From Juglans regia (lineage: Eukaryota > Streptophyta > Magnoliopsida > Fagales > Juglandaceae): a DNA stretch of 64,000 nucleotides. The position numbers and the translations under genes were made by a program. Below, piece after piece: positions 21,815 through 31,134 of this stretch. The stretch lies in NCBI RefSeq assembly GCF_001411555.2, contig NC_049910.1, forward strand, positions 31,405,150 to 31,469,149, in the 5' to 3' direction. How positions within the stretch are numbered: position 1 is the first letter of the stretch; each line of letters starts with the position of its first letter. The notes below the pieces were generated by a model. It saw only the letters and a program-made list of their open reading frames with translations. It had not been told where the DNA came from and did not search any database.

Positions 21815-22460
21815 TCACTCTTTATCCTTTTGACTCTCTTTTTTTCTGTCACTCTTTTTTTCTTCATCTTTTTTTGTACTCTCATTTTCACTTTTTCTTT
21901 TTTGAGCAACCTCACTTTTCAGCTTCAATTGGTCCCCATGGATCTGTGTTGGAGTTAAAGGAGCAAGTTTGATTGTTTTTCCATTCTTTTCAAAACTGTA
22001 CATGTTCCTTAACCCATCATGGATCACATTCCTATCATACTGCCATGGCTTCCCCAACAAAATATGACCAGCATGCATAGACACTACATCACAAAGGATC
22101 ATATCCTGGTATTTTCCAATTGAAAAAGAAACTAGCACTTGCTTATTTACCCTAATCTCCCCACAATCACTTAATCACTGTAACTTGTATGGTCTAGGGT
22201 GTTTCAAAGTAGGTAAATTCAATTTCTGCACTAAGGTAGTGCTAGCCAAATTAATACAACTCCTCAAATCAATGATCACACCACATACCTTGTTGTTGAT
22301 GTGGCATCTAGTATGAAAAATGTTCTCACTCTATTGCTCTGTATCATCCATCTTAATTTGTGTATTGAGCGAACGCCTAGTAACTAGAGCATCACCATAC
22401 TTTTCTTTCTCATACCCATTTTTAACACTAGACTCACATCGCCTCCTATCTCTCCCACCT
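21815..22460 (-). pseudogene. Gypsy protease region and following spacer
   Basis: The minus strand encodes 'LRSCINLASTTLVQKLNLP' and 'VNKQVLVSFSIGKYQDMILCDVV', then 'HILLGKPWQYDRNVIHDG', the retropepsin-like part of gypsy gag-pol and its conserved spacer. The active-site region reads 'IDLRSC' where 'IDGGS' is usual. A Lys/Glu/Ser-rich tail (21652-21915) follows in place of the reverse transcriptase. Stops interrupt the frame near 22180 and 22340. Confidence 0.6.
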
Positions 22461-22702
22461 TACAGATTTCTAATCACTGCTTCTTGATTATCCATATTAT
22501 CCCTCACTTCACCCAACACCAAGTTCAACCGCTCAAACTGTTGTTGCATGGTTTGCAACACAAATGATGAGTTATCTGTCACACCCTTTGGTGATGAGTC
22601 ACTTCTATGAGACATCATAATATGCTGCACAAAAATAATGTTAGTGGAAAACCTCACACACTCCCTTACGTGTTTACACTCGAATAATGACACTCCACTC
22701 AT
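22460..22702 (-). pseudogene. Gypsy gag N-terminus
   Basis: 80 open codons with 'MSHRSDSSPKGVTDNSSFVLQTMQ' split around the Met, then 'QQFERLNLVLGEVRDNMDNQEAVIRNL', a common start of plant gypsy gag. The frame ends at 22460 and the next recognisable part is already protease, so the capsid region has been lost. The leader between it and the primer-binding site (22703-23455) is non-coding and contains TTTTC/TTTCC-rich tracts around 23030-23125. Confidence 0.6.
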
Positions 22703-23733
22703 GTGTCACTCTTAATGGCTTTTTCCCGATAATAGTCTCACACCCTCTTGCCTTTTACCTCAATAGTTTTCCCGCTCAAGTTTTTTAAGAACTAGTTGAA
22801 CTAAATCAAGACAATACAACCTTGTATTATTCCAACCAGTAATATAGATCAAAGAAACAATGAATGAATAAAATGACACGAGACTCAAGGAATTTATACG
22901 CTGGAAAGAGTAATTATAAAACAAGATACCAACTAGAAGGATGTATTCAGCTCCTATGATGATAAAAACTCAATCAACAAATACTTTATTTCTCTTTGTT
23001 GTAACTATATAGCAACTTTGAATATGTTACCTTCTCTTTTCTTCTTCTTCTTCTTTCTGTTTTTTTTTTCTAATTTTCTTTTCTTTTCTTTTCTTGTCTT
23101 TTCCTTTCCTTTCCTTTCCTTTCTTTTCTTTTCTCTAATTCAACCACAAACAGCAATATTCAATTGTGAAAGCCAACCAATTGAATTCAAACACACAAGT
23201 ATAGACAATGAAGTAGAAAAGAATCAATGCAATGACACTCCAAGCAATTGACAAACTTAGAGATGCAGGAAACCCTAGAATTTTGAAACCCAGGGTGATG
23301 TAAATTTTAGCCAAACCCAAAACCCTAAGAATTTCGGCAGCCTACTTTTTGTTTCTATTTTTTTTTTTTTTTGTCAACCCTAGAGCAATGAAGCCCTAGA
23401 ATTAAATGTATGGATGCTAGAATTAAAAGATAGAATCAGACCTGATTGGAAACCTTGCTCTGAATACCAAATGATATGAACCCGCGGGAATGAAATCCCT
23501 TGAACCCACAATCAATTTGAAAACTCTCCAAGAAAGCCAAAATCAAGTCAATGGATGGAGAACCTAGACCCGATGAGAACTTGTTTCAAGAACCTAGATT
23601 ATATTAAAATCTAGACCCGTTGAAGAACATGTCTCAAGAACCCAAATTACAAAAAAGGAACGCCACAAAGGTTGTGATTTATCTTTGATAAGTTCAAAAG
23701 TTCAATTAAGAACAAGAGGAGATAAACTCAACA

Positions 23734-24290
23734 AAAACATGGATTACAAATTCTCCCATATCTTTAGGGAAGGGAATGCTGTCGCAGATTGGCTTGCTCG
23801 GTGGGGGGCAAGAGTGGGAGATGCAGAATGGAGAAATACTTTGGACTCACCTGCTATGCTGCGAGGTTTGATAAGGATTGATAAATGGGGTCTTGCATCC
23901 ATTCGGTGTAAATCACATGAGGCAAGGTTTTAATGCACAAGGGGTTGCTGAGGGATAGTGCAGATCTCTTGTTGCGTAGTGTCAAGATTGGGACGGGGGT
24001 TAGTGCAGAACCTTTCCAACCCGTATACCAAGCGTAGTGCCGAGCTATGCTGTTGGTTTCTTTTTTATTCTTGTGTTGCTCGTTAGGCTTGTTTAGAAGG
24101 TTTTTTATGTCAGTTCTTTTATATTTTGGATTGGTTTGGTTAATTGTTTGTAATTCGTTGGTAGGTCTTGAGAGATATTTTGGTGATTGTAACCACAGTT
24201 TTCCTCCGCCACAAGTGAGGGTTCATTAATAAATTCAGGCAAGGGTCACTATTGGACATGTGACTTCCTTCTCTTTAATAAAAAAAAAAA
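23734..24290 (+). mobile_element. 5'-truncated L1 LINE 3' end
   Basis: Encodes the last part of the ORF2 RNase H ('FSHIFREGNAVADWLARWGARV', then 'AMLRGLIRIDKWGLASI', stop 23931-23933) and a 3' UTR nearly the same as in the LINE at 538-1482 (TTCATTAATAAATTCAGG.., 'GTCACTATTGGACATGTGACTTCCT') with an A tail at about 24276-24291. It starts exactly where the gypsy LTR breaks off, and its tail abuts a minus-strand LINE endonuclease. I found no target duplication. Confidence 0.75.
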
Positions 24291-24291
24291 A

Positions 24292-24730
24292 AGTAGTATC
24301 AGGATGACCATACACTCCCGTGAGATACCATTCCTTCTTACTAATATCATTATCTTTAATAAGGGTATCTATATGAAATTTAGAGTAGCTAAGCACAGAT
24401 AAATTAATATCGTTCTTCCACAACAAAGTAATACCCCCACTTCTCCCATCACAATTTACCACTAAACAATTCATAAAATCCAACTGATACTTACATTTCT
24501 CCATGTCTCAAGCATTCAACTATGTTCTTGTGAGAACAAGATATTGGAATCTTCTTCCTTGAAATTTTCTTGAAGTGTTCGAATTTCCCACGGGTTCCCA
24601 AGCCCATGAAAATTCCAGTTTAAGATTTTTATTGCTCTCGACAAGGCTGAAAACCAACCTCTGTCGATACCTTTGTTTGGCCATCCACCTTCTTCTCTTC
24701 CTTCTTCCTCTGTGTCAGATTCCATTTGGA
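24292..24730 (-). mobile_element. LINE ORF2 start (endonuclease), minus strand
   Basis: Minus-strand frames give 'KILNWNFHGLGNPWEIRTLQ' (about 24560-24630, ORF2 start) and, after a shift, 'GGITLLWKNDINLSVLSYSK', 'FHIDTLIKDND' and 'WYLTGVYGHPDT' (24300-24450), corresponding to residues about 60-115 of the intact ORF2 at 12084. Cut at 'HPDT' by the A tail of the plus-strand LINE. The preceding 24516-24725 frame may contain the end of its ORF1. Confidence 0.7.
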
Positions 24731-24759
24731 TAATCTCTCATGTTCTTCAATCTCTAGAA

Positions 24760-25498
24760 CCTCTCTTCTCTTCCTATTTTTTTCAATATGGTGATGGTTT
24801 TGGTCATGGGCTTTTGGTGTATAGGGTTTTAGGATTTCTTTTCTACCATTAGTCTTTTGTATTAAATTAGCTTTTGGGCTCTCCTCAGTGTACTCGTCTG
24901 GATGGCTAAAGTGACAAACTTTTACGTAATTATTGTTTCTGTTGTGTAAACAGGTTAGATTACAAATAAGATTATTCTATAATTTAAAATATTCTATGAA
25001 CATTCCTTTTACTGTTCATAAATTGAAATATTCTATAATTTTTTAAGAAATTTATTTAAAACCATATTTGTTTAATTTTTTAAGAAGTTATTTAAAACCA
25101 TATTTGTTTTTAAAGTGATGACACCCATAATAAATATATTTGAACTAAATCCTTTAGATTTCCTTAATCTTTGGAGATGTTCTTTTAAATTTTTTTCTTG
25201 AAGTGGAGGGTCAATTTAGAAAAGATGGATTAACCTAAATAAAGTAAATATAATAAACCTTGTTGTCCTTCAACAATTTCAAAAATTCTCCTACAGCGGG
25301 GCTACAAATATATATCTCAAATATTCTCTGTAATTATAATTAAATAAAGATAGACATCATTTTCGAAGATGTGTAACTCAATATTAAGTAAAATCAACAT
25401 ATTATAATATGTTTTATTTTTAATGATAAATTATCACTTGATAAAATAAAATATTACTTAAATTTATATTAGGACATCTAGAACCTAATAGTGATCTT
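24760..25498. other. AT-rich intergenic DNA
   Basis: No open frame longer than a few dozen codons and no motif. A short near-duplicate, 'TTTAAGAA(A)..TTATTTAAAACCATATTTGTTT', occurs around 25040-25070 and 25078-25110. Nothing else recognised. Confidence 0.5.
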
Positions 25499-25612
25499 AG
25501 GGCTAGTTTGGGAAGTGAAATGAGATGAGAATTTTGTGAATAGTAGTAAGATCGTTTGTGAATAGTAGTAAGATAGCTTGAGTTGATTATTTTTTAGGTT
25601 TTGGAAAAGGGA
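25499..25612 (+). mobile_element. Truncated MITE of the 'GATGAGATGAG' family
   Basis: Begins TTAGGGCTAGTTTGGGAAGTGAAATGAGATGAG and continues with the duplicated 'GTGAATAGTAGTAAGAT' motif and 'GAGTTGATTATTTTTTAGGTTTTGGAAAA', the left third of the complete element at 2972-3341. The rest is missing and unrelated sequence (a TC-rich block) follows. Confidence 0.55.
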
Positions 25613-26912
25613 AAAGCTTCCAGCCGGATGGGTTTAAAACCTTTTTTCCCATCGGCCAATTGCACTGCGACACGTAAGCCATCGAATAAAAGAGAAGCTG
25701 CATCTCAAAACACCTGATCGCCTCTTATATTTCTTTTCTCCACACGTAAACCCCTCTCCCTCCCTTCCGTTCTCTCCCTCTCGCTGCACCAAACTTGCAC
25801 CTGCACCAACGTTCTCTCCGTTCTCTCCCTCTACCTTCCTCTCCCAGGGCATGCTACCAACCCAGACGTTCTCTCTGTTCTCTCCCTCTCCCTTCCTCAA
25901 GTCGACGGAAGCCCCACTTGACGCAACGCTGACGAAAGCCCTGACGCTGACGAGCCCCACCTGCACTTGACTTCAAAGCTGACGAAAGGTAAAAAAAGTT
26001 TGAAACCCATTTTTTGTCCCATTTTTTGAAACTCGACAAGCTCCATTTTTGGTCCTCTCAGCTATTGTACGATTTCCTTCATTGCGATTTATGTTGGTCT
26101 GTTTGGTCCTCTCATCTATTGTGCGATTTCACGTACTAAATGATATATGAGAAATAATAGAATATTACAACACTTCATTCTCGGTAGGAACTTTTTGCAA
26201 ACACTTGGTGCCCATGGTCATTTGATAATTAATATTTGAGTTTGCTCCATGATTACAATAATGTTGCATGGTCCTTTGACAATCTCGATGTACATTATGC
26301 CTCATTTTGGATCTGTGTTATGATCTTCCTCTAGGTGGCATCAATTCTAATTTAGTTCAAAAAATTAGGGACTTTGTGGAGCTAGTTGAAGATATAGATC
26401 TTGGTGATGAGAAAGGGGTTTGGTGTGAGTATTTACTTATCTTGGCTTGGCAAGAAGATCTCATGGGGACTGTAATCGTATTTGAATTTGATAGATTAGA
26501 TTTTGGATGTGATTTGTTGAGGTTGATGGAGTCATTTTTTTGCACCTCAATGCTTTGGTTGCTTACAGATTGAAGAAAATGAAAATGCGTTTGAACTATT
26601 CTCGAGCACTTAATTTCGTTTTTAGGATTATTGCAATTTCCTCTCATGGTTTGGCAAGTAAAAAAGCTCTGGTACTCTTCTTTGCTATCTCTTTTGCTTG
26701 TTATTTTTGTTGTGTTGTCGAGTATAGTATGCTTAACAACTCCCTTCAAAATAATATGTTATTTAATATTTATCTATCTATCGATACCTTTGTTTTGGGC
26801 TTTACCTAGACACTACAGAGTATAGTATGCCATTTGGCTGGTTATAAATTAATGGATTGAATATATAATAAGTAGCTTATAAAGTAATGGATTGAATTAT
26901 TTTTGTAGCAAT
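25613..26912. other. Leader-like sequence upstream of the zf-GRF frame
   Basis: Contains a C/T-rich stretch with tandem 'GTTCTCTCCGTTCTCTCCCTCT' type repeats (about 25758-25900) and a repeated 'TTGGTCCTCTCA(T/G)CTATTGT(A/G)CGATTTC' motif at about 26050 and 26100. Frames at 26307-26573 and 26540-26825 are open but hydrophobic and motif-free. A splice acceptor-like TTTTTGTAG occurs just before the ATG at 26913. It could be the promoter and first untranslated exon of the zf-GRF gene, but this is only inference. Confidence 0.3.
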
Positions 26913-27227
26913 ATGGAAATTAGTGGAGGAGACACTATATTTAGCTTACGGTCTATGAGGGCTGGAGACGAAAAAATCTCGAGACAAAGACTGTTAAGTT
27001 ATTGCTGCATTCCCTCCAAAATACGGACGTCAGGTAACCCAAGAAGTTTTGGTTGGTGGTTTTTCAATTGTCCAAATTATAAGGATAAAAAACAGTGTGG
27101 CTTTTTTGAATGGGTTGATCTTAAAATGAAACTACCAGATTGTTGTAAACGAACCTTGGAATTAGCACATCGAATAAATGAAATGATAGTATCTGAACGT
27201 GCAAGAATTGAACACATGAAATTCTAA
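26913..27227 (+). CDS. Small GRF-type zinc finger protein
   Basis: A 104-codon frame from the ATG at 26913 (the frame is open further up but only with a TTG). Residues about 25-65 match a zf-GRF domain: 'YCCIPSKIRTSGNP..FGWWFFNCPNYKDKKQCGFFEW' read in parts, with the conserved Cys, 'NP', 'F.NCPNY', 'CGFFEW' and a following acidic residue. The C-terminus is an amphipathic helix ('ELAHRINEMIVSERARIEHM'). GRF fingers bind DNA or RNA in topoisomerase 3, APE2 and many plant transposon-linked proteins. A broken FAR1/MULE gene lies 1.2 kb away on the other strand, and zf-GRF frames often accompany such genes, so this may be transposon cargo. The frame is intact. Confidence 0.6.
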   Translation: MEISGGDTIFSLRSMRAGDEKISRQRLLSYCCIPSKIRTSGNPRSFGWWFFNCPNYKDKKQCGFFEWVDLKMKLPDCCKRTLELAHRINEMIVSERARIEHMKF

Positions 27228-27667
27228 TCGATGAAGAAGAAGTACAAATGTGCCTTATTTATTGCGTTATTTCTTAGTTTGAAATTTAATGAGCCTTCAT
27301 GCTTTGCAAATCATTTAATGTTGCATTAAGATGTACTTGGCTTATTGGAACAAGTTGTATTTATATTGTTTTTTAATGAATATTATTAGCTGAATGGACT
27401 GCATTTTTTGTGATTCAAACATTAAGTATTATTATTATATGGAGTCCATTGGAATGTTGCAGCTAACTTGCAAATTATGAAGATAATTAAATACCAACAA
27501 ATCATATGGGAATTGCCAACCACAAACATGGGGTCGAGGGCATTCTGCCTTAGCCAAAACCAAAATCCATTTTGAAGGCGTGTTATTTACAACATTGATC
27601 TATACAGAATCACAAATACCCCAAAAACCCAAGCCTACATCCAATTTAATGACATCTAGAAGAATTG

Positions 27668-27870
27668 CTGGAGCCACTGACAGTTTAGTTTATCCTTCTG
27701 TAAGCCATCCTTCAATTCCTTAACTTGTTGGAGGGCCTCCTTGAAATCCATTTTGTCTAGTGGGAGATCAAAGAACTCTTTCAAAAATCAGTGAGCTCGT
27801 GCAGCACCTCTAGAGATCTCATCAGGATCACTCTCCCTCTTTCGTTTTGATCCCACTTGTGGATCATAAA
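27668..27870 (-). pseudogene. Coding-like fragment next to FAR1 (unrecognised)
   Basis: The minus strand reads 'DPQVGSKRKRESDPDEISR' then, after one stop, 'FLKEFFDLPLDKMDFKEALQ' and 'QVKELKDGLQKDKLNCQWLQ'. It is hydrophilic and probably helical. I do not know the family. Because it shares the strand of the FAR1 pseudogene and lies past its zinc-knuckle end, it may be a further exon of that element or of a neighbouring transposon gene. Confidence 0.3.
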
Positions 27871-28377
27871 AACATAATTAAATGTAAAAGGAGGCAAATA
27901 AATTCCAGCCAACCACAAAAGTATCATGGCTACAAAAGTGAATGGAACAAAAAAAATTTCAAGATGCCCAATAATTAATTATAAGCTGCTGCTGAAAAGT
28001 AAAAATTCCAAGATGCCCAAAAAATATCATGGCTACATACAGCTAACATATAGCTACAAAAAATATTGAATGACAACAAAATATTGTCTACAATGCTCTA
28101 TCTGAAAAGTGAAAATTCCACGACACTCCATACTCTTCATCTTGTGACATTGTTGAGAATTATATATTCCTACAAACCAAGATAAATTTTCAATTATGAG
28201 ATGGTAATAAGTGACCAAATCAAACATTTAAATATAAAATAAATAAGATAAGGTTAATATTCATACATATCAAATATTGTTGACATAGTTGCTGGGTTTG
28301 GAGGTAATGTAGTTGAACTTGGTTCACCCATACCACTATAAAATATATATATATATATATATTTCATCAAGTAAAAA

Positions 28378-30612
28378 GCTTCACACAAGGAACATGTGAT
28401 GAACATTTTGTTCTAACATGCTCTTCTTATTTACAAATGTTGCATCGTCGCTTCTTTGTTGGCACATTTTCCTTTGGATTCTTTTGTCGTAATGTTTTGG
28501 GCATTCCTTTAGAAACAATGATTGGAGGATCTTGCAATGAAAAGTTTGAGACTATTTGGCTCTGGACCATGTCCCTTCGTGTTATTTATTGCATCCTCAT
28601 CATCATCACTCATCAGGAGAAGCTCTTGATGAATAGTCTCTACTCCCCGTGAAACATACTCATATTTCTTAATAGATAGTAACCTCATCTCAGCAACTAT
28701 ATAAAACTGTTTCATCAAACGATGTTTCTTATCAAATGCAGTTGGGATTGTCTCTAATGGCCCCTCATCGACATATATCCCATGTATCATGCAACTCTTT
28801 GCATTGATCGTCCCTCTAACACATATGATTGCAGGTACAAGATTCAATATATTTTTTCTTGTCAAAACTTGTAGAATGTGCCGGTATAGAAAGCCAATAA
28901 ATTCAAACTTAAGACATGTGCAAAATACAATATTTTTATCGTTTTCAAGTGTTACTTCATATGCCAGTTTTTCTCTCTCAAGAATGACCACAAAATAAAT
29001 TTTCATTCCATCTTCCTCACGTGTTTTGTGTGCCCTGAATCGTTGGCTACTAAATAACTCTTGAAAGATAAAAAAAGATTTTCTTGTATAAAGCTTGGCC
29101 ACTTCCTCTTCAATACTGTAAAAAGTTTTTATAATTGGTCTCGATGTTTTTGTCTTAACATCATTCTCTTTCTCACTTAGATAATGGGCATTCAAAGCAT
29201 TAAAAACTTTATCATATTGATGGACAAAGTCATTTACCATCGTACTTGAACGAGCATAGTCTTTACAAAACTTGTTCATACTCTCACTTCATTGAGTTGT
29301 GGACATTCAAGCACAAAATGCATATCTCAAGTAAGCGGGTACCCACTTTTCTCTCTTGACATAAATAGTTTGCAACCAATTATTTTCTTCCAACTTGTAC
29401 TTCAGTAACATTTCAGTCCACTCCAACTCAAACTCCTCAATAGTTACCGTGTGATAAATACAGTAGTTAAAATCATATTTAAATTGTAGATATTTGTTAT
29501 AAACATGAGTTAGATGTTTATGGACTTTTTGTAGGATATGCCATAAGCTCAATTTGTGAGTTGTATTGGGCAATACCTTCACGATGGTCTTAGTCATTGA
29601 CTTGTCATCATCAATTATTATTGTAGAGGGAGCACGACCAAGTATCGCTTCTATCCATGTTGTCAATAATCATGTGTAAGACTCAGCTGTCTCATTTATC
29701 AATAACACAAATCCAAACATCACAGATTGATGATGATGGTTAATTCCAGTGAATGGAACAAAGGGCATCTTATAGCGATTTGTTATGTACGTAGCGTCAA
29801 ACGTAACAACATCTCCAAAATATTGATATGGAGCTCTTGATCTACCATCCACCCGAAAGTAATTTTTCATCAACTCATCTGCATCAACTTGGATCGAATA
29901 TACAAAGTCTTGGTTATTACGTTCGCTTTCCAAAAATTACTCATATAACTTTTGTGCATCTCCCTCTTTGAGAACTTGCTTCCTTCGATTGCCCAAATAA
30001 TTATGAATTTCTTTAGGAATGCAACCAATATTATATTAACTACCGTGCTTCTTACTCAACACGGACATTATTTTTCGTGTTGGTATTCCCGACTCATTTA
30101 ACGTGTCTATTAAATTTTTTTGCCCACGGAGAAAACTTGTACTTATAGGTGTCAACAACTCATGATTATGTTGAAGTACAAAATTGGACACAATCCATTT
30201 GTCTCCATTCTTCTTTATTGTCATCATTGTCTTACAACCACACTTTGTTTCCGGAGTCTCAGGTCTTACTCTCTTTTTAAGTTTAAGATTATACCGACGG
30301 AATCATTCTCTCGAACACATATACTCAACACCAATTAATAATTTGTATACGCCTAGCAACCGAGTATGATTTGTTCGAATGCTAAAATCAATCAGTTCGT
30401 CTGGGGAAAGCTTTATAGCAACTAAGTGCATCCTTTACATCGTCAAACTCTAGCACCACATACGACTCCACATATAAAGATGACGTCTTATAGCCTTCTT
30501 TGGACATGTTCATATCAAGTTCAACCTCACCATCCTTTTCAATCATTTCAACTTCATCAGAGCTAGAATTAGAATTGTCTAAAATTTCAACATGATTTCT
30601 TAATGTACTCAT
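28378..30612 (-). pseudogene. FAR1/FHY3-type (MULE transposase-derived) gene, broken
   Basis: Parts follow the FAR1 order on the minus strand. Acidic N-terminus (30612-30388). FAR1 DNA-binding region after a frameshift near 30390 ('FSIRTNHTR', 'GVEYMCSRE', 'GCKTMMTIKKNGDKWIVSNF', 'HNHEL'). MULE domain ('DVVTFDATYITNRYKMPFVP', 'GINHHHQSVMFGFVLL', 'IDDDKSMTKTIVKVLP'). SWIM finger ('FCTCLKFEFIGFLYRH'). After another shift near 28570, 'KKRRCNICK' with a CCHC-like end. From 30227 to 28509 it is one frame with at least five stops (near 30036, 29945, 29667, 29304 and 29286), including 'YT*LLTTW' and 'STTQ*SES', where relatives have Trp and Arg. It cannot make a full protein. Confidence 0.8.
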
Positions 30613-30798
30613 TATTCATGCAACCTGATATCATTTACATGATAACGAAAGCTCATTAGACAATTAAAGAAAATAACTTTCACCAACTATAACATATATG
30701 AAACAATTCAATAGTCACATGCTTATTTATTGCTTAGAAGGAAAAGAATGGGCTGCTCTCTATATGAGTAATAATACCATCTACGTGAGCTAAGTTAG

Positions 30799-30972
30799 CA
30801 CAATGGAGGGTAATTCCGTACTTTCACGTTGCGGATTTCTAACCTACTGCACGCGTGGCACGAATTAATAAGCAACGAGCCAGCTCACAATGGAGGGTAA
30901 TTCCGTACTTTCACGTGGCGGATTTCTAACCTACTGCACGCGTGGCACGAATTAACAAGCAACGAGCCGGCC
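30799..30972 (+). repeat. 87-bp tandem duplication in the peroxiredoxin promoter
   Basis: The block starting CACAATGGAGGGTAATTCCG is present at 30799-30885 and again at 30886-30972, differing at only a few positions. It contains CACGCGTGGCACG and, in the second copy only, TCACGTGGCGG, which holds the ABRE/G-box core ACGTGGC (first copy TCACGTTGCGG). It lies about 60-235 bp upstream of the TATA box of the gene at 31135. Confidence 0.85.
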
Positions 30973-31033
30973 CCACCGGACTCCAAGGCTTTCATCAAAT
31001 CCAGCTAATAAACCGGCCGGCCTGTATCTCTTC

Positions 31034-31040
31034 TATATAT
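31034..31040 (+). promoter_or_regulatory. TATA box of the peroxiredoxin gene
   Basis: TATATAT in the context TTCTATATATGCGG, about 95 bp before the ATG at 31135. With initiation about 30 bp downstream this would leave a leader of roughly 65 nt. The duplicated block at 30799-30972 is just upstream. Confidence 0.6.
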
Positions 31041-31134
31041 GCGGCTACCGCACCAGTTCGATAACGCACCGGTCTCTATCAGTGTCTGGTATCTCCCCAT
31101 CGGTTGTCTCCATCACTGTCGATCGTTAACGGCT

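Larger units (their letters stand above)
19751..23733 (-). mobile_element. Ty3/gypsy retroelement, internally deleted
   Basis: About 120 bp at 19751-19873 and 23613-23733 are near-identical and belong to the two LTRs. The 3' LTR runs to 20396, next to a purine tract (complement of CCCCCTCTCCTC, 20400-20412). The 5' LTR starts at 23472, next to a primer-binding site on the minus strand (about 23455-23470, TTTGGTATTCAGAGC, initiator tRNA-Met type with one extra base). In minus order follow: gag start ('MSHRSDSSPKGV', 'MQQQFERLNLVLGEV', about 22490-22620), protease region (about 22140-22300), spacer 'GHILLGKPWQYDRNV', RNase H end, integrase and pol tail. The reverse transcriptase and most of gag are missing. 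Both LTRs are incomplete at their outer sides. Confidence 0.8.

Noticed and set aside
21424..21972. Plus-strand frames over the gypsy element, one rich in Phe/Leu/Ser
   Set aside because: Complement of the Lys/Glu-rich spacer of the minus-strand pol; a hydrophobic shadow, not a membrane protein gene.
23018..23251. Poly-Phe/Leu frame
   Set aside because: Reads through TTTTC/TTTCC tracts in the gypsy leader.
25634..26039. Gly/Glu-rich minus frame of 110 codons
   Set aside because: Complement of a C/T-rich tandem repeat; no domain and no conserved motif. More likely a leader or promoter tract.
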